Below are positions 1-10,746 of a stretch of 64,000 bases of DNA, in pieces. The position numbers and the translations under genes are program-made. Below the pieces are notes generated by a model, which made no database searches, had not been told where the DNA came from, and worked only from the letters and a program-made list of their open reading frames with translations. The stretch lies in the NCBI GenBank assembly GCA_002104985.1, contig MCGO01000001.1, positions 62,001 to 126,000 of the forward strand, given 5' to 3'. Every line of letters begins with the position of its first letter. The stretch's first letter is position 1. This stretch comes from Rhizoclosmatium globosum (Eukaryota > Chytridiomycota > Chytridiomycetes > Chytridiales > Chytriomycetaceae).

Positions 1-3000
1 TGGAATTCCAAAGCAATTGAGACGGGGGATCTTCATGTTCTTTGGGGATCTTCAAACAACTTCGCGACTCTTTGCCTTGCCCATCAAGCGGGTAGAAGTC
101 TGGCCAATCAGACGCTTTTCCCCTTTCAGCAAGTTTTCAGTGCCTACAAAGACACGTTTGCCAGAAACGGCGTTCATACTGTGAAGGAGGTTTGGGAGTT
201 TTGAGTTTTCAACTGTTGTTAAACCTGTACCAGCTCCGATCAAAAGATGACGGATTTATCCTGAAATGTCTGCAAGAATCTGAGTGCTTGTCATTCTTTA
301 CAGTCTACCATTCCGATTTGCACTTTCAACTACTGGAGATTGACGTATCGGGTCCATCAATTTCTCTGCGCTGGGGTGACAGTATAGGTCAGGACCGACG
401 TGGAACTTTAATGCCAGATCAAGCGGACTCCACTTTGAGACAGTATTTCCTGCTGCAACAAATGGAATATCCACATGTGTCCAGGATTCAAAACTATCCA
501 GCACAGTCTGACGCAACCAGTTGTGGATTATGCTGTATGGCAGCATCTCGAGAGCTTGCAGATCATGGTGATATTGAGTGGTATGTGGCGCGTTTTCTAA
601 AAAAACAGTACTGAAACCTTATTAATTATGCAGGACCACCAAATCTGTCATGCAGTTCAGATACAAAATCTTGTCGTTATTGCTGCTTGAAGTAAACGGG
701 AACTCTGATTTTAATCTCGGAGTGGAAGAGAACTTAGAGCATCAAGCCATCTCAAATGCAATAGCTGCTCAAGAAGATCGTGACTTTACACTTGCGTGTC
801 AGAATTCTCTTGCAACAGAGGCTGAATTCGACGTAGCCTCTACTTTGGCATCCTTGTCTGATGTGTAAGTGATAATCCTTACTCCGCCATTTATTAATGC
901 CGAAATATTTCGATTTTATTCTAGGAAGCCTGCTATCAAGCATTCCGCTGCTGTCCTTGATGAACAAATTGCTCTTAAGAATGTTGACCCAGATTTTAAT
1001 GATCCTCGTATTCTCAACAATGATCCTGCTTCGCTAAACCCACAGTACCAAGATTTTCTCGCTGAAATATCGAAGCGGAACTGGGGAACGATGGAAATGG
1101 CGATAGACGCAATTCAATCTGGATTTCTAGCATTTGGAATCACCTTGGTTAAATTTCGAGGAAAGCCTGACAAACAACCATACACTCGGTACACTCTTGC
1201 GTGCAATCGACGCAAGCACAATGATGGATCAAAGGTCAAGTCAAACAAACAAAATGATCCGGAACAACAACGAAACAGAAAAAGCATCAAGACTGACTGC
1301 CAATTTACTATCAATATAAGTTCATCGGAAAATGGTTGGAGTATCACCAACCATTCAATGTTACAGTTAAGCTTGTTCCTAGACGTTAGAGATGGTCACG
1401 ACAGCCACTTTGAGAGTTTTGATCCTGTTCAGGAACGTAAATTTGGTATACTCGGGACAGCAACATCGTTCTCAACTGCAGAAATAGAGTTTATTTCGAA
1501 ATTTGTTAACACTGATATGGGAGCCGCGGACGTGGAAAAGCAACTTCGAATTCAAGGTCTTCAGCGCGTCCTTGCTCCAAGAGCTGTTGAATCGGTTTTA
1601 ACCAATATGCGATCAATTTCGCGATCAAAGTCCACGCATTTGTCTCAGTCTGCCCATTTACTTGCCACCATGGAGCAACAGGCTCGACTCAATTCAAATT
1701 TTCGCTACCAGGTTCTTTTGGACGAAAACGGCTGTTTATCATGTGTTGCATGGATGTCTCCATCTGAATATCGCAATTATTTGATGTACAACGATGTGAT
1801 TCAAATGGATATGACAGCCCAAACTAATACGCTACAAATGCCTTTTGGTACTGGAACAGGTACATCTAATACGTTTCGAACAGTATCTCTATTTCATTGG
1901 TATTTCAACCACGAAACCTTGGCTGCATATACTTGGTTGCTTGAATGGCTGGATTCCCTTTTTCCGAACAACCGACCAAAGACGGTGATAAAAGACGCAC
2001 ACAAGTCTCTTGAAGCTGCTATGCTTGCAGTTTGGCCAGATGTGTATCGGATTGCGTGTATTTTTCATCTTTTTATCCTTAATTTTGTAAAGAACTGCAA
2101 GGCAAGCGCTGGAGTTCATTGGCCTGAATTATACAGTGTCATGTGGGAGTTGCGAAACTGTTTCACATCAAGTCAATTTGATACATGCTATTCTTCTCTC
2201 TGTCAAAAATTGCAGGGATTTGATATCAGTATTGCCGCAAAATTACGGATTTCTGATGTGCTGAATGAACTTTATGGCATCAGGGAACAATGGGGAATGG
2301 CTTGGGTAAAAACGCGAGTGACAGCTGGCTCGTTTGCTGACCAACGCAACGAGAAGCGTCATGATGTTTACAAGAGGCGACTTCCTAAAAACCCAACGTT
2401 AAAAGATGTGTTTGAAGCAACAATGTCTGTGGAAGAACGAGAGCTAGCCACCAATTTGTATTCAAAGTATATTCACGTCACTACGACTACAAATCGAAGC
2501 TTTAGCGGAGAAGTGGCGCAAATATTTGATCCAGTCATCCAGCAGCTGAAAGTTTGGACCACTGATTGGGTTCTCGGCGATCAGAAGTCGGAAATGAATC
2601 GAAGCTTCTTCTATTCAGTTGCGGATATATCACAGACCTGGAAATCTGAGCTAACAAGACTTCAGGACTTTGAAGAACGAAGTTACGTTGATGACAATGA
2701 TCTGCCATCGAAATTACGAGAACTGCAAACAAATAATCGGTGTTCTTCGACAGCAGAAATTATTGATCAATTGGGTCGGGATAATGTTAAAGTTGTGTTG
2801 GCTTGTTCACACACAGGCCGTCCAACATCTGCAAAACAGTATCTTGCTGTGTTGTCAAATGGGAGTGTATTTTGCTCATGCTTACGGCTTTCCAACTGGG
2901 GCTTGCCTTGTGCCCATATACATGCTGCCATACGCTCCGGATTTGCAGCATTTCACATTACCCTCATTTTGAAGCGTTGGTACTCAGAGGAAAAGCAACA

Positions 3001-3511
3001 ACGCACTCAACTTCATCTACTCATTCAATCACAGCCATTTGTTACTATTGCCAATGGAAATATTCCTGATTTTGATATCTCTGACGTAAATAACATTGGA
3101 AACAATGTGATGGACGCTTTAAAATCAGCTTCTCAAATTCCAGATTCTGCAAGTGTTGCTCTATCAAGCTCGGCGTTCCATGCTCAAATGATGGAGACAA
3201 GTGACTTTGTTGCGAAAGCTGCAATCAATCAAAATAACAACGAAAAAACACGAAAACTATTAGAACTCAGTCAGGAGATGCGTGATGTAGTAAAAACAAT
3301 GGCAGACGTGAAAGATCCAGAAATGTGCCAAAGAGTAGGCCGTCCACCAACCGATCGTAAAACACATTGTACGGAGGAAGGGCGCCAAAAGTCAAAGAAG
3401 ATTAGGCAAAATGAGAACGACTCCTCTCTGTTGAAAGAAGCAAAGAAGCGAGTGATTCAATGTGGAAAATGTGGAAAGATGGGTCACAATCGGACAACGT
3501 GTACAGTTTAG
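1..3511 (+). CDS. Ulp1 protease-MULE transposase fusion (5' partial)
   Basis: Encodes a transposase for cut-and-paste movement, preceded in the same reading path by a C48 (Ulp1/SENP-like) cysteine protease domain. The protease part (about 1-600) shows the His motif DLHFQLLEID, the Asp motif WGDSIG and the Gln/Cys motif QSDATSCG. Two short introns (about 610-642 and 867-924) join it to the transposase exon. There the MULE acidic residues are seen in VIQMDM (about 1808) and TVIKDAHKS (about 1994), followed by a SWIM zinc finger (CSC...CAH, about 2875-2920) and a C-terminal CCHC zinc knuckle (CGKCGKMGHNRTTC). The frame breaks once near the T run at 199-202, where one extra T would restore continuity. 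Protease and MULE are known together in KAONASHI-type plant elements; fusion here is what the sequence suggests. Start lies upstream of the window. Confidence 0.8.
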
Positions 3512-3608
3512 TTTTCACATTTTCAAATTATTTGACAAGTAAAGGTTGATACTGAGGGCATTTATTCAAATTATGTGATGGAGCTACTTAAACGTTAATG
3601 TATATAGT

Positions 3609-3745
3609 GGGGAGCCGGTGGGGGAGCCGCCTTGGAAGATGTTTCTCAGATACCAAGGCGGCTCCCGGGGAGCCCAAACTTTGTTGGCTCCCCATGAGTC
3701 ACAATGAGTGGGGGGGAGCCACGGGCTCCCGGGGAGCCGCCTTGG
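3609..3745. repeat. GC-rich palindromic repeat cluster at MULE right end
   Basis: The 14-mer GGGAGCCGCCTTGG occurs at 3622-3635 and 3732-3745, and its exact inverse complement at 3653-3666. The first pair can form a 14-bp stem with a 17-base loop. Several extra GGGGAGCC/GGCTCCCC words lie between them. The block is far more GC-rich than its surroundings and probably belongs to the terminal repeat region of the MULE, although an independent insertion cannot be excluded. Confidence 0.55.
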
Positions 3746-3834
3746 AACTTCCTTTTTTTAATCACCGATCTCCCTTCAAGCCTGCAACCAGCCTCTTTTC
3801 AGAGTCTTTTTATTTACTGAGAGTATGAGATATA

Positions 3835-4092
3835 CCGTAAAGTATCGAGCCGTGCGCACACTTGGTGTTCTGAGCAAATTTTTCGCCGGACTAAACTCAA
3901 CTCTTCATTGCAGCGGATCCAGGGCCGTCAAGGCCTCACAAAACTCGGAAATAGCACATAGGGCCTTGTTTTATAGAATGGTTTGGTCGTTGATGTTGAG
4001 GACAACGGTGCAGTGACGGTAAAGTGATCCTAACAGTCGAGTTTTGACCGGAGTGCGCAGAAAAAAGTACTGCGCACGGCTCGATATTACGG
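3835..4092. mobile_element. 258-bp MITE with TA target duplication
   Basis: Imperfect terminal inverted repeats are visible: the left end begins CCGTAAAGTATCGAGCCGTG and the right end, read on the other strand, begins CCGTAATATCGAGCCGTGCG. Both ends continue into a shared GTGCGCA-type word. The dinucleotide TA flanks the element at 3833-3834 and 4093-4094, as expected for Tc1/mariner-type non-autonomous elements. No coding potential is seen inside. It fills most of the gap between the MULE and the PEPCK gene. Confidence 0.6.
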
Positions 4093-4218
4093 TAACAGAA
4101 AAAAATGTATGGAGCATGAAACAAAGTTTATTTCAGATTAAGGGAGTCGAGCAAATGATACATTGAAAAGGAATGAAGGAGTGATGGATGCAAAGGAATC
4201 AAAAACCACCCAAATAGT

Positions 4219-6111
4219 TTAGTTGCTAACATTTGGACCAGCCTGCAAGACAGCATGGTCAGCCTTGTCAGCATAAGCAGCAAAGTTCTTGACAAACAAC
4301 TTGGCAAGCTTCTCAGTAGTAGCCTTGTAAGACTCAGCAGTACCAGTCCAGCTCTTTGCAGGGTTCAAAACCTCTGAAGGAACGTTGGAACAAGTCTTTG
4401 GAATAGCCAAGTTGAAGGTTGGGTAGTTTTCGTACTCCACCTTGTCGAGCTCTCCAGAGTGGATGGCATCGATAATGGCACGAGAGTACTTGAGAGAGAT
4501 ACGCTTTCCGGTTCCGTAGGCACCTCCGTTCCATCCAGTGTTGATCAACCAGGCGGAAGCTTGGTGCTCCTTCATCTTCTCGGCAAGCATGGAAGCGTAC
4601 TTTGTTGGGTGCCAGACAAGGAAGGGGGCACCGAAACAGGTGGAGAAGGTGGCAGTTGGCTCAGTGACACCTTCCTCGGTACCGGCAACCTTGGCAGTGT
4701 ATCCAGAGATGAAGTGGTATGAGACTTGGGCTGGGGTGAGCTTGGAGACTGGTGGAAGGACACCGAAAGCGTCACAGGTGAGGAGGATAATGTTCTTTGG
4801 GTGACCACCGACACATGGAAGCTTCGCGTTAGGGATGAAGTCAATTGGGTAAGCGACACGAGTGTTCTCAGTGAGGGAGATGTCAGCAAAGTCAATGACA
4901 CGGGTCTCGGCGTCGTAGACAACGTTCTCGACGACAGATCCGAAGCGGATGGCACCGAAAATCTCTGGCTCCTTCTCGGCAGAGAGGTCGACACACTTGG
5001 CGTAGCAACCACCTTCAATGTTGAAGATACCGTCGTTGGACCAGCAGTGCTCATCGTCACCAATGAGGAAACGGCGTGGGTCGGCAGAGAGGGTGGTCTT
5101 TCCGGTACCAGAGAGACCGAAGAAGAGGGAAACGTCACCGCTTGGACCCTCGTTGGCAGAGGAGTGGAGGGACAAGACACCAGCCTTTGGCATCAAGTAG
5201 TGCATGACAGTGAAGATACCCTTCTTCATCTCACCAGCGTACTGGGTACCGAGAATAACCATCTCACGACGGGCAAAGTTGAGAGAAACAGAGGTGGTGG
5301 AGGTCATACCAGTAGTGTAACGGTTGGCAGGGAACTCTCCAGCGTTGAAGATGGTGAAGTCTGGCTCACCGAAAGTCTTGAGCTCCTCCTCAGTTGGACG
5401 GATCAACATGTTCTTCATGAAGAGAGCGTGGTAGGCACGGGCACAGACGACACGGACCTTGATACGGTACTTTGGATCCCAACCGGCGAAACCGTCAAAG
5501 ACATAAAGACGGGAACGGGTGTTGAGGTAGTCAACGGCACGCTCGCGGTTGACCATGAAGGAGGTTTCGGTCATCTTGATGTTGACTGGGCCCCACTAAA
5601 AATGACATGTAATGATTAGTTTTTGAGTGTCGCTGAAAGATGGATAGGTTGGAGAAAGGAAGGGGTTGGTTTGTTCCGTTTTTCGAGGCGGGTCAGATCG
5701 GGTCAGCCACAGTCAGTCACACTGAATAGTCGCGCCACCAATCGGGATTAACAAGTGTACTCACCCAGACATTGTCGGTTGAGCCAGGCTCGTCAACAAC
5801 ACGCTTGTCGGCTGGGGAACGACCCTTCTTAGCACCCGAGTTGAGGGCAAGGGCACCGGTCGAGGTCAAGTGGGTTCCGGCTTCGTGGGCAAGGGCCTCC
5901 TCGTAGAGTACGGCAGTTGAGGCGTTGCGGATGATTGGCTTGGTGTCTGTTGTTTGTGTGCGGTAGCGTTAAGTTTAGTGTGAAGACAGAGAGACAGAGA
6001 GAAACAAGAAGGGCACGCACAGTCAACGTGGGCAACGCGGTGAAGTGCCTCGTGGATCTCGTCGTGGATCTCTGAGTCTGGGTTGGCTCTCTGGGGTGAT
6101 GCCTTGGACAT
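4219..6111 (-). CDS. PCK1: phosphoenolpyruvate carboxykinase (ATP)
   Basis: Converts oxaloacetate and ATP to phosphoenolpyruvate, CO2 and ADP, the committed cytosolic step of gluconeogenesis. Three exons are read: a first exon of about 30 codons from the ATG at 6111; a second (about 5765-5946) ending [10 protein letters not shown]; and a long third exon starting [13 protein letters not shown]. The P-loop [11 protein letters not shown] and the second nucleotide/metal motif GDDEHCW are intact, as are [20 protein letters not shown] flanking residues and the [17 protein letters not shown] segment. The total of about 548 residues is the usual fungal length and the frame is unbroken. The introns are about 75 and 160 bp. 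Codon use is strongly biased compared with neighbours, fitting a highly expressed gene. Long open frames on the opposite strand here are a by-product of that bias. Confidence 0.97.
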
Positions 6112-6318
6112 TTTGGTTTGGTTTGGATAGAAGGAAAGGAAGGTGAAAAGGTGGTTTTTGTTTTTTGGACGGTGAGGCACTCGCCCTTTTGAAGGAAACG
6201 GACGGGCCCGGAACATCAATCCGACCTTCCCCGCGTCACGTGAACTCTGAAACCCGCTTTGTGCAAGAACTAGATATCACATGGAACCTGTTTTTATTGA
6301 CTGCACTTCTGCTCCTTT

Positions 6319-8477
6319 TTACTCGTCGTCCTCATTAGACAATGAAATCAATCCTACACTCGTTGCCAAACTAATGTATTTCTCTGTGTCTTCCTTAGAG
6401 GATGAAGACAGGAACGCGTTGATTTCGTCGACATCCTGACTCAAAAGTGCTCCTATATTACATCAAAATGACGTGGTTAGTATAAATGAATAAATGCACG
6501 TGATACATTCAATAGAGAACGCGTAGATAGGTTAAAAAAGGGGTGTGAAAGCGCAATGTGAAACAATATCGGGGCTCGCCACCCTTTCCTTTCCGACACT
6601 CTCCGAAAAAATCCGAAACATATTGAATCTTCCGAGCCGAACCGAACCGACCCGTCACACATACAGAATGAGGCACTGGAGGGCACAAGGGATAGCTTTT
6701 GATGCCAAGACACGGATGCGTCTTTCCTCTTTCCGCCCACCCTTTCCTTCGTTCGATATGTCGCCCATACCTCGCTAAATCACTACACTTTGCTCAATCT
6801 CGCTACTCAAATGGACCTCTAAACCTTCCCCACACTCTATGTCCTTGACTCCTTCCAACAAGTGACCTGTTCATCCAATAAACCCAGAAAAGAAGGAGGA
6901 GGGAAAACTCACTCTGCAACGCAGTAGGCAACAACCCAAACACCTCAGCCCTCTTCACCTCCTCCTCCGAACTCTCCGCCGACACAGGCAACTTATACGT
7001 CCCATCTTCCTGCAACGCAGCTCTAACCCTCTCCTCCCCCTCCCTCCTCTCCCTCTCCTCCTCAGCCCTCTCCTCCTCCTTCAAAACTTTCACCCTCCCC
7101 ACAATCCGTTCATAAGTCTCCCCAACATCCTTCATAAACGCCTCCTTCGCCTTCACATTACCCCCAATCAACCGCTGGAAAAACAGCATAACACCATCCT
7201 TCCCCAGCAACTTACAATACTGCAACAAAAGGCTCTGGTGCACGCACTCGCGCGTGCGTTTGAGGTCGCCGGACATGGCGAGGTTGAAGGCTTCAGCGAG
7301 GATCTGGTCGGAATACTTTTCGGCCATGTTGGAGGTTGGGGAGAGGATCCAGGGGTTGGATTGGATGTATTTGTAGGAGGTTTCGAGGGATGTTAGTTTG
7401 GAGAAGAGGTCGACGCGTGGGTCGGTTATGTAGAGGTCGGATGTGTCTTGGTCTTCTTCTTTTGGGTTGGTTGGGGTTGTGTTGGTGGGTTTTGGAGTTG
7501 GTTCGGCTGAGGTTGCGGCCTGCTACAATTGGAGTTAGTGTCTGCATAAATAAAATGAATTTTAGTAGGTGAGTTTACCTTGGTCGCATCGGCGTCTGCG
7601 GATGGGGTTGGATCATTCAACGTGACAATTTCAGTCTCCTTGGTTTTCACAGTCTTCTTCTTTGGAGCTGGCGGAGCAGGAGCAGGAGCTTCTTTTGTAA
7701 CAATCTTGTTGGTGGGAAGAAGGAAAGAGTTTTAGAAACACAGCGAACAGAATAGAAATATACTCACAGATTTGCTGAATCCCTCCTTGATAGTCTCAGA
7801 CGAAATCTTTGAATCAATCGCAGATTGTTCCACTTTAATCTCCGCGACAATAGCAGTGTTTCTGTCCGTGAAGGTCTTTGTGTACTGCTTCACCAAGGCA
7901 TCCAACTTTTCTTGTGCATCATCTTCCTTTGCAGCAGCATCCTTAATCTTTTCCGCCAGTGCAGGGATATCAACACGTTTCATAAAAAACGGGTCGGCAG
8001 TAGGTGGTTGCCAGCTGTCAAACAGAGTCAGTCCCACACCCTCAACAAAGCACCAGACACGCACCGAGGATCTCTGTCCGTATGAGCCTTCACCATCACA
8101 TCGTGGGCAATAGTCTTATCCCACTGATCCAACTGAGCACAAAGCGCCAAGTGGTTTGACACCGACAACATGTTAAGTTGAGCGACAATTGCCGTGTTCA
8201 GGTCTGTTTCCTTTTGGAGCGCCCAGATCTTGTCCTGGCGCTCTCTGCGTTTTCTGTGGACTTCAGCCTGCTTCCAGCGGACCATTGAGGCCTTTCGAGG
8301 AGGGTTAGCATCAGGTTATGTTACCAAGAAGGAAGGGTACCTTGTCCACGTTTGGATGGCATTCAAAGTCTTCGTCGTCTGAGAGTTCGAGGTTGTCCCA
8401 CTATTGAATGGAGTGGATTAGATGCCAGTGAGTGAGAAGGAGAGCAAGTAACCAACCTTTGAGTAGTTGAGTGGCAT
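6319..8477 (-). CDS. CDC37: Hsp90 co-chaperone Cdc37
   Basis: Kinase-specific co-chaperone that loads protein kinases onto Hsp90 in the cytosol. The N-terminus NYSKWDNLELSDDEDFE, followed by HPNVDKASMVRWKQ, is the family signature. The Ser in LSDDED (residue 14) corresponds to the conserved CK2 phosphorylation site. A coiled-coil stretch follows, then the Hsp90-binding helical part (for example SDQILAEAFNLAMSGD and CVHQSLLLQYCKLLG). The last exon ends NEDDE. About six introns are inferred from donor/acceptor pairs that keep frame; the final one (6453-6912) is about 460 bp, roughly seven times the local norm. Start chosen at 8477 because it gives the canonical N-terminus. It is head-to-head with TFB1 across 75 bp. 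Confidence 0.93.
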
Positions 8478-8552
8478 TTTCCGTATACTTTTCTTCTACC
8501 TTCTTTTTCTCTCGTTCAAACAAACCAAACCAAACCAAACCAAACCAAACCA
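8478..8552. promoter_or_regulatory. 75-bp bidirectional promoter region with (CAAAC)n
   Basis: The only sequence between the divergent CDC37 and TFB1 start codons. It contains about seven tandem copies of the pentamer CAAAC/AAACC from about 8517 right up to the TFB1 ATG, preceded by a pyrimidine-rich tract. No TATA box is evident. Both 5' UTRs and core promoters must overlap here, or one must lie inside the neighbouring gene. The regulatory role is inferred from position only. Confidence 0.45.
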
Positions 8553-10361
8553 ATGTTCTCAGTCCAAACCCGAAAGAAAGACGGCCACCTTTCTCTGACC
8601 CAAACAAGTCTTGTCTTTGCGGGACCCACGCGGGCGGACTCCTTCGAGCTTCCCTACTTGAACATCAAAGGCCAGGCAATGAATCTTGTCAGCGAGAAGA
8701 ACAAGCGCGTGATTCTGAAAGTGACAATGGTCTCGGAGGAGGCGAATAACTTTATATTTACTGGAACAGAGGCTTTGAACGATCGGTGAAGTAGTAGCCT
8801 TGCATTCGATGTACCTGCTAAGACTACCTCAATAGCACTGCCATCTCTGAGGGCCTCACTAGGGCTCTTGCTGCTCGGCCTGCCCAACCTGTCCAAGCTG
8901 ACTCTACAGCCTTAACCGCGCATGACGTGCAACTGAGACAGGCCCTTCTCGCTAATCCAAAATACAAGGTGACTCCTTCACCACCACATCAATCAATACA
9001 ACTTACCCTCTGAAAATAAGGAACTCAAACAACTGCATCAAGATCTTGTCATTGGTGGAATTCTCACGGAACAGGACTTTTGGGCATCGCGGAAAGAGTT
9101 GCTTGTGAATCAGGAATGGCAAATGTCGGGACAGAAGAAGGGAACTTCGTCAGCTTCTTTGGTGGATATCAAGAGAGCGATTGCTGGTGGTTCGAGTACC
9201 TCTGCGGATGGAGGTATGCCTGCCTCCGATTCTATAGACCAACACTAAATCAAAACCAACAGAGCCCGATAAACAGGAGCCAACACCTACTACTACGAAA
9301 ATTAAGTTTACTCCAGAAATCATTCACTCAATCTTGGTCCAATACCCGTCCGTCCATGCCGCCTACGAAAAATACGTTCCAACTCAATATACTGAGAAAC
9401 AATTCTGGACTCAATACATCGTCTCAAAACACTTTGACTCTGTTAAATCTGGAAAGCCATCTCTGACCGATGCGACCAAAGAAATCTTTACAGAAGCCGA
9501 ACAAGACCTCGAAGATGACAAGGAACCCATCTTCACTAAACGACCACGTATTGACACATCCAACCACCTCCTTGATCTCAGCACAACTCTTGAAGACCAC
9601 TTAGAATACGGAAACGCGCCCGACACAACAATGAAACCCGGCCGAAACGAACAAGCCCTCCCCATCATTCGTCGCATCAACCGCCACTCAACCGTCATCC
9701 TCAAAACCGCCGGCGAAACAGCAACCCAACCACCCTCAAAAATATACGACCAGGAAACCGTCCTCGAAGACCTCGTCGCCCCTCAAACCTCAGCCCCACG
9801 TCCGCTCACCATCCTCCAGAAAAACAGCTACTTTGGCGGAGTAACCGAAACAACATCCACAAACCCACACACCCACACCATACCCTTCAAATCAACAACC
9901 CTAAAAGGATGGACCCCCAACCTCCAAAGCGTATCCGTAAACCCAACCCTCGGCGGCAAAATCTTCAAATCATTAAACCAATCCGGCGCCCGTCGAAAGA
10001 TCCATATCCCCACATGCAAAGGTACTCCTTCATCCCCATCCACCCAAAACTAAACCCCCGTCAAAACACAGACACACCAGGTCCATACACCCCCACAAAC
10101 AACGACATCCCCAAAATCCAAAGCGCAGCCTCGGAGCTCCTACGACACTACCACGCCTTCCACCAGAAACTCACCCGCCTCTCCCCGACCTCAGATTCCC
10201 GCCTCCTCATCCAACAAAAACTCGCGAAACTGCACGCGGCGATTGAGAAAGTGTATGGCGATGTTGTGATGGTGCAGAGGAGTGGGGTTGGGGAGGTTGC
10301 GTTGTTGGAAGGGGTTAAGAGGGCGTTGGGGATTGTTTGTGGACGTTTAGAGGTGAAATAA
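8553..10361 (+). CDS. TFB1: TFIIH core subunit p62/Tfb1
   Basis: Structural subunit of the TFIIH core, used in RNA polymerase II initiation and nucleotide excision repair. The first exon encodes an N-terminal PH-like domain (LSLTQTSLVFAGPTRADSFE ... SEEANNFIFTGTEALNDR). Two BSD domains follow: one around GGILTEQDFWASRKELL and a second around YVPTQYTEKQFWTQYIVSKHF. The C-terminal helical region (IQSAASELLRHYHAFHQKL ... LEGVKRALGIVCGRLEVK) matches the end of the family. Introns at about 8788-8834, 8968-9020, 9212-9261 and 10020-10069 keep one frame throughout. It is divergent from CDC37, and a tRNA-Pro lies about 120 bp downstream. Confidence 0.92.
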
Positions 10362-10482
10362 AAGTTGGGTTTTGGTGGTTATTTTATGGGAAAGGAGTGG
10401 AAATGCGCGTATTTCTTAGTTGTGGCTGTCAGACTATCTATTCTGTGGGAATTTCTTAATGTAGACCCCTCCAACTACAACG

Positions 10483-10554
10483 AGCCCAATGGTCTAGTAG
10501 TATGATACTTCTTTAGGGTAGAAGTGGTCCCGGGTTCAATTCCCGGTTGGGCCC
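10483..10554 (+). tRNA. tRNA-Pro (AGG)
   Basis: A 72-nt cloverleaf: D arm GTCTAGTAGTATGAT; anticodon stem CTTCT/AGAAG with loop TTAGGGT giving anticodon AGG; T arm CCGGG-TTCAATT-CCCGG; acceptor pairs GCCCAA/TTGGGC. A T-run terminator (cTTTTg) follows directly. No intron. As read, position 1 is A opposite C72, a mismatch shared with the second copy at 49452-49523. Confidence 0.95.
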
Positions 10555-10746
10555 CTTTTGATTGAAAGAAAAGGGTGCCAGAAAGGATGTGTTGTCATGT
10601 TGTTGGGTGTTGGAGATGAAAAATAGTTGAATGAGAGTTGAATTCCAGATATTATTATTGCACTCGTAAATGAGAGAAGAAGAAAGAAGCATTGACAAGA
10701 ACGGGTTTGAAAGATTTAGCCATGTTTTGACATGTAGCAACAGTAT

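Larger units (their letters stand above)
1..3745 (+). mobile_element. Mutator-like (MULE) DNA transposon, left end outside window
   Basis: This is the right-hand part of a Mutator-superfamily element. It is defined by the transposase gene that occupies nearly all of it and by a GC-rich block of direct and inverted GGGAGCC repeats just downstream (3609-3745) that probably belongs to the right terminus. The left terminus lies before base 1, so terminal repeats and the expected 9-11 bp target duplication cannot be checked. The right boundary is an inference from where the GC-rich repeats stop. Confidence 0.7.

Noticed and set aside
4459..5619. Long open frames on the plus strand, up to 297 codons
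   Set aside because: They are antisense to the highly biased PEPCK exon; their composition (Gly/Glu/Val/Thr) mirrors its codon bias and no motif is present.
8517..8552. (CAAAC)n considered as an interstitial telomeric repeat
   Set aside because: Unit length and sequence do not fit the usual fungal telomere TTAGGG, and it lies in a gene-dense promoter.
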